Of a stretch of DNA of 10,841 nt, positions 7,687-10,841 are shown piece after piece. The notes beneath the pieces were generated by a model. The model did not search any database. It was not told the origin of the DNA and worked only from the letters and a program-made list of their open reading frames with translations. A program made the position numbers and the translations under genes. Source of the DNA: Pseudomonadota bacterium (GTDB lineage: Bacteria > Pseudomonadota > Alphaproteobacteria > Rhizobiales > Kaistiaceae); contig JAEWAD010000282.1 of assembly GCA_023391905.1 (NCBI GenBank), positions 1 through 10,841 on the forward strand, in the 5' to 3' direction. Positions within the stretch are counted from its first letter, which is position 1. Each line of letters starts with the position of its first letter.

Positions 7687-8693
7687 GACCGGGCCGCCTC
7701 CGTCCTGGCCGCCCGGACGCGGCGATGCGGCCAATGCACGAGCAGGAGCGCCTGGCTCAGCATGGAGAGGATCAGCATGGCGCCGAGCGGGACCCAGTAG
7801 AGCTCGGTCTTCGGCCGGAAGGTGACGGTGTCGACCTTGCGCGTCTCGATCTTGTCGAGCTGGTCGTAGATGGTCGCCAGCTGTTCGCGATCCATGGCGC
7901 GGTAATAGCCGCCGCCGGTCGCGGTCGCGACGTTCTGCAGCGCCGCCTCGTCGAGCTTGTCCTCGCCGGCGGCGGCCGGGTCGCCGACCGCGATGGTGTG
8001 GATGACGATGCCGTTGTCCTTGGCGATGCCAGCCGCCTGGTCCGGCGGGATGCTGCTCGCCGTATCGTTGCCGTCGGTCAGCGCGATCATCGTCTTCGCC
8101 GGCACGGTCGATGTCGCGAACATGTTGATGCCGAGGCCGATGGCGTCGCCAAAGGCGGTGCGCGGCCCGGCCATTCCGACCTGCATCTCGCCGACCAGCC
8201 GCTCGGAGAGGGTGAGATCGGTCGTGAACGGCACCAGCGTGAACGGCGCGTCGCCGAAGACCACGACGCCGACCCGGTCGCCCTCGCGCCGTTTCAGGAA
8301 GTCGGTCAGCACCTGCTTCACGGCGGTCAGCCGGTTGACGGTCGCGCCGCTCGCATCGGTGAAGTCCTTGGTGTCCATCGAGCCCGAGAGGTCGACGAGC
8401 AGCAGCAGGTCGCGCGCCGGCTTGTCGAAATGCAAGGGCGGTTCGATCCATTGCGGCCGCATCAGCGCCGCGACGGCGAGGATCCAGCAGAGAAGGAGCG
8501 TCAGGCTGCGCCAGAAGCCGCGCCGGCCGACCACAGTGCCGGCTTCCGGCCTGGCGCCGCTGATCTCCACCAACCGGGTGAAGAACGGAACCCGCAGCGC
8601 CGGCCGCGTCTCGCGATGGCGCGGCAGCAGGAAATAGACCACGAGCGGCAGCGGCAGGAGGAGGGCGAGCCAGGGATAGGCGAAGCTCGGCAT
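7683..8693 (-). CDS. BatA-like VWA-domain membrane protein
   Basis: The 336-residue protein has two N-terminal membrane segments (about 7-24 and 61-79), a VWA domain (about 94-280) and a C-terminal span (about 301-320), so the VWA domain should face the periplasm. Its MIDAS site is complete: DLSGSM (Asp101, Ser103, Ser105), the Thr loop GPRTAFGDAIGLGI (Thr179) and LTDGND (Asp207). IHTIAVGD (231-238) and GGGYYRAMD (260-268) are typical of BatA-type VWA proteins. Metal-bound VWA domains grip acidic residues of partner proteins, and MoxR/VWA pairs are thought to act in assembly or remodelling of protein complexes. The ATG at 8693 follows the TAG of the DUF4381 gene after 4 bp; the frame open further upstream has no family similarity and overlaps that gene. 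Confidence 0.92.
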   Translation of the reverse strand: MPSFAYPWLALLLPLPLVVYFLLPRHRETRPALRVPFFTRLVEISGARPEAGTVVGRRGFWRSLTLLLCWILAVAALMRPQWIEPPLHFDKPARDLLLLVDLSGSMDTKDFTDASGATVNRLTAVKQVLTDFLKRREGDRVGVVVFGDAPFTLVPFTTDLTLSERLVGEMQVGMAGPRTAFGDAIGLGINMFATSTVPAKTMIALTDGNDTASSIPPDQAAGIAKDNGIVIHTIAVGDPAAAGEDKLDEAALQNVATATGGGYYRAMDREQLATIYDQLDKIETRKVDTVTFRPKTELYWVPLGAMLILSMLSQALLLVHWPHRRVRAARTEAARS

Positions 8694-8697
8694 GGCG

Positions 8698-9171
8698 CTA
8701 CCATCCCGCGGCGCGATGGCGCCGGATCCAGTCGCGCGCGGCGGTACGGATGGCTCGTTCGTCGGCGGAGCCCGGCGCGCCGAGCGCGATCTCGGCAAGT
8801 CGCGCGGCCGGCCCGGTCTCGAAGGCCTGCATCCCGCCGCTCTTGTCGAGAAAGCGCAGCCAGGCCGTGCCGGTCAGCGCGGCGACGTCGGCGCGGGGAA
8901 AAGCGACCAGCGCCGTCCGCTTCAGGATGGCGGAAAGCGATTGCGCGCCGGCGGCGTCGAGCGGTTCGGGAACGGCGGCGAGCTCGCGTAGCGCCTGCCG
9001 ACGATAGGCGTCATGGCGATGTCGGACGATCGCGCGCGCCGCGAGCAACACCAATCCGGCAAGCAGAGCGGCAGCGAAAATCCACCAGCCCGGCGCCGGC
9101 GGCCAGTAGGAGACGGGCGGCGGCAGCACGATGTCGCGCAGGTTGGCGAGATCGGCCGGGTCGGCGCTCAT
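8698..9171 (-). CDS. DUF4381 family membrane protein
   Basis: The 157-residue protein starts with LANLRDIVLPPPVSYWPPAP (8-27), directly followed by a membrane span (about 28-49) and a basic, helical cytoplasmic part. The LRDI-LP-(P/A)-VS-WWPPAPGWW pattern before a single span is the hallmark of DUF4381 proteins, which are found almost only between DUF58 and VWA genes in MoxR operons. No enzymatic motif is visible. It probably anchors or bridges the cytoplasmic MoxR/DUF58 pair and the membrane VWA proteins, a guess from context. The ATG at 9171 overlaps the DUF58 stop in ATGA and has GAGGG 7 nt upstream. The gene ends TAG, 4 bp before the batA-like start. Confidence 0.88.
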   Translation of the reverse strand: MSADPADLANLRDIVLPPPVSYWPPAPGWWIFAAALLAGLVLLAARAIVRHRHDAYRRQALRELAAVPEPLDAAGAQSLSAILKRTALVAFPRADVAALTGTAWLRFLDKSGGMQAFETGPAARLAEIALGAPGSADERAIRTAARDWIRRHRAAGW

Positions 9172-10148
9172 GACGCGGCCCTCGCGCCATTGCCGTTGCG
9201 CGCATGGGTCAGCCGCCGCCCGAGCAGTTCGCGCATCTGCGCCGAGACGTCCCGTGCCGTCTCGATCGGCAGGACCGGGATGGCGCGGCGACGGGAGAAA
9301 CCCTCCAGGCTGGCGCGGCGTTCGGCGAAGCTCTCGGCGAAGCGGCTGCGCAGGTTGGTCGCGGTGCTGTCGATCTCGATCTGGTTGTCGCCCTCGCCGA
9401 CGATGACGCGCCCCAGCGCCGGCATCTCGGCCTCGATCGGATCGTAGATGAAGACCGACAGCACGTCGTTGTGGGCGGTGATGCGGGTGACGAGCTTGAC
9501 CGTCTCGGCGTCGGCGCCATAGGCGTCGGAGATGACGCAGACGAGGCAGTCGTGATGGGCGAGCCGCTCGGCCCGGCGCAGCGCCTCGTTGAACAGGGTG
9601 GGGTCGGCGGCGCGGCTGTCGGTGGCCTTCAGTGCGGCGTTCTGGCGGGCGACTTCGTGCAGGATCGGCACGACGCCCTTGTCGCGCCCCTGCGGCCGGA
9701 TCTCGGTGATGCCGTCCTCGGAGAAGACGATCGCGCCGATGCGGTCACCGAGCGAGGTAACGCGCCAGGCGGACAGCGTCGCGACCTCGGCGGCGGCTAC
9801 CGATTTCATCATCAGCTGGCTGCCGAAGAACATCGAGAGGCGCTGGTCGACGAGCAGCAGGACGCTGCGGTCGCGCTCCTCGGTGAAGACGCGGACATGC
9901 GGGCTGCCGAGGCGCGCCGTCGCGGCCCAGTCGATCGTGCGCGTGTCGTCGCCCTCGTAGTAGTGGCGGAGTTCCTCGAAATCGAGCCCGCGGCCGCGCA
10001 GCCGCGAGGCGTGCCGCCCGGTCAGCAGGCTGTGCACCGGCTGGCGTGGCAGGAAGCTGAAGCCCTTGGCCCGGTGATGCAGGCGCGTGAGCTCGTCGAG
10101 CGTGACATAGGCTCTGGCCGATCCGGATTCGGGTGTCGCCATTGCCAT
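9168..10148 (-). CDS. DUF58 domain protein of the MoxR operon
   Basis: The 326-residue protein has no membrane span and is probably cytoplasmic. The DUF58 signature is clear: GRGLDFEELRHYYEGDDTR (52-70), then TIDWAATARLGSPHVRVFTE (71-90), in which a conserved R-x-Y-x-x-G-D-D-x-R-x-I-D-W core is seen. It leads into a VWA-like fold that begins LLLVDQRLSMFFG (97-109), a pattern found in a DUF58 subset where DxSxS is changed to DQRLS. DUF58 proteins are encoded next to MoxR ATPases across bacteria and probably work with them; no reaction is known. The first ATG (10148) is 4 bp after the moxR TAG. A second ATG two codons on (10142) has AGGG 8 nt upstream and may be the real start, so two residues are uncertain. 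Confidence 0.93.
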   Translation of the reverse strand: MAMATPESGSARAYVTLDELTRLHHRAKGFSFLPRQPVHSLLTGRHASRLRGRGLDFEELRHYYEGDDTRTIDWAATARLGSPHVRVFTEERDRSVLLLVDQRLSMFFGSQLMMKSVAAAEVATLSAWRVTSLGDRIGAIVFSEDGITEIRPQGRDKGVVPILHEVARQNAALKATDSRAADPTLFNEALRRAERLAHHDCLVCVISDAYGADAETVKLVTRITAHNDVLSVFIYDPIEAEMPALGRVIVGEGDNQIEIDSTATNLRSRFAESFAERRASLEGFSRRRAIPVLPIETARDVSAQMRELLGRRLTHARNGNGARAAS

Positions 10149-10152
10149 TGCC

Positions 10153-10841
<689 letters not shown>

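Noticed and set aside
7725..9173. Long plus-strand open frames (7725-9173, 9204-10178, 1298-2224, 6751-7800) opposite the bat and kdp genes
   Set aside because: All lie antisense to genes with clear family motifs and show Arg/Gly/Asp/His-rich low-complexity composition; none has a family motif of its own.

Overview
The window is GC-rich and almost completely coded on the minus strand. It holds two adjacent, co-directional gene clusters. Base composition, codon use and the type of both clusters point to an alphaproteobacterium, probably of the Hyphomicrobiales. That placement is inferred from family resemblance; no rRNA or marker gene is present.

In the direction of transcription (high to low coordinates), the first cluster (10841 to 4821) is a seven-gene MoxR/Bat-type set: moxR AAA+ ATPase (its start lies beyond the right edge), DUF58 protein, DUF4381 protein, a BatA-like VWA protein, a BatB-like VWA protein, a TPR (BatC-like) protein and a BatD-like protein. 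Four junctions are ATGA stop/start overlaps and two are TAG-NNNN-ATG, so the set is almost certainly one translationally coupled operon. The family model is that MoxR, with DUF58, remodels or activates a membrane complex in which the VWA proteins, the TPR protein and BatD face the periplasm and recognise protein partners. The client is unknown.

After a 193-bp non-coding gap (4628-4820) comes the second cluster, the high-affinity P-type K+ pump: a 26-codon hydrophobic ORF, kdpF, kdpA, kdpB and kdpC, followed by a probable kdpD start codon at the left edge. KdpA selects K+, KdpB hydrolyses ATP through an aspartyl phosphate, and KdpC and KdpF complete and stabilise the complex. All signature motifs of KdpA, KdpB and KdpC are intact.

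Nothing here looks like a mobile element, CRISPR array, RNA gene or defence system. The less ordinary points are small: an extra single-span micro-ORF ahead of kdpF; two different 13-nt sequences that each occur twice in the same order in the kdp leader, one of them exactly 7 nt before two start codons; a perfect 12-bp inverted repeat between kdpA and kdpB; and a BatB-like VWA protein whose metal site is degenerate.
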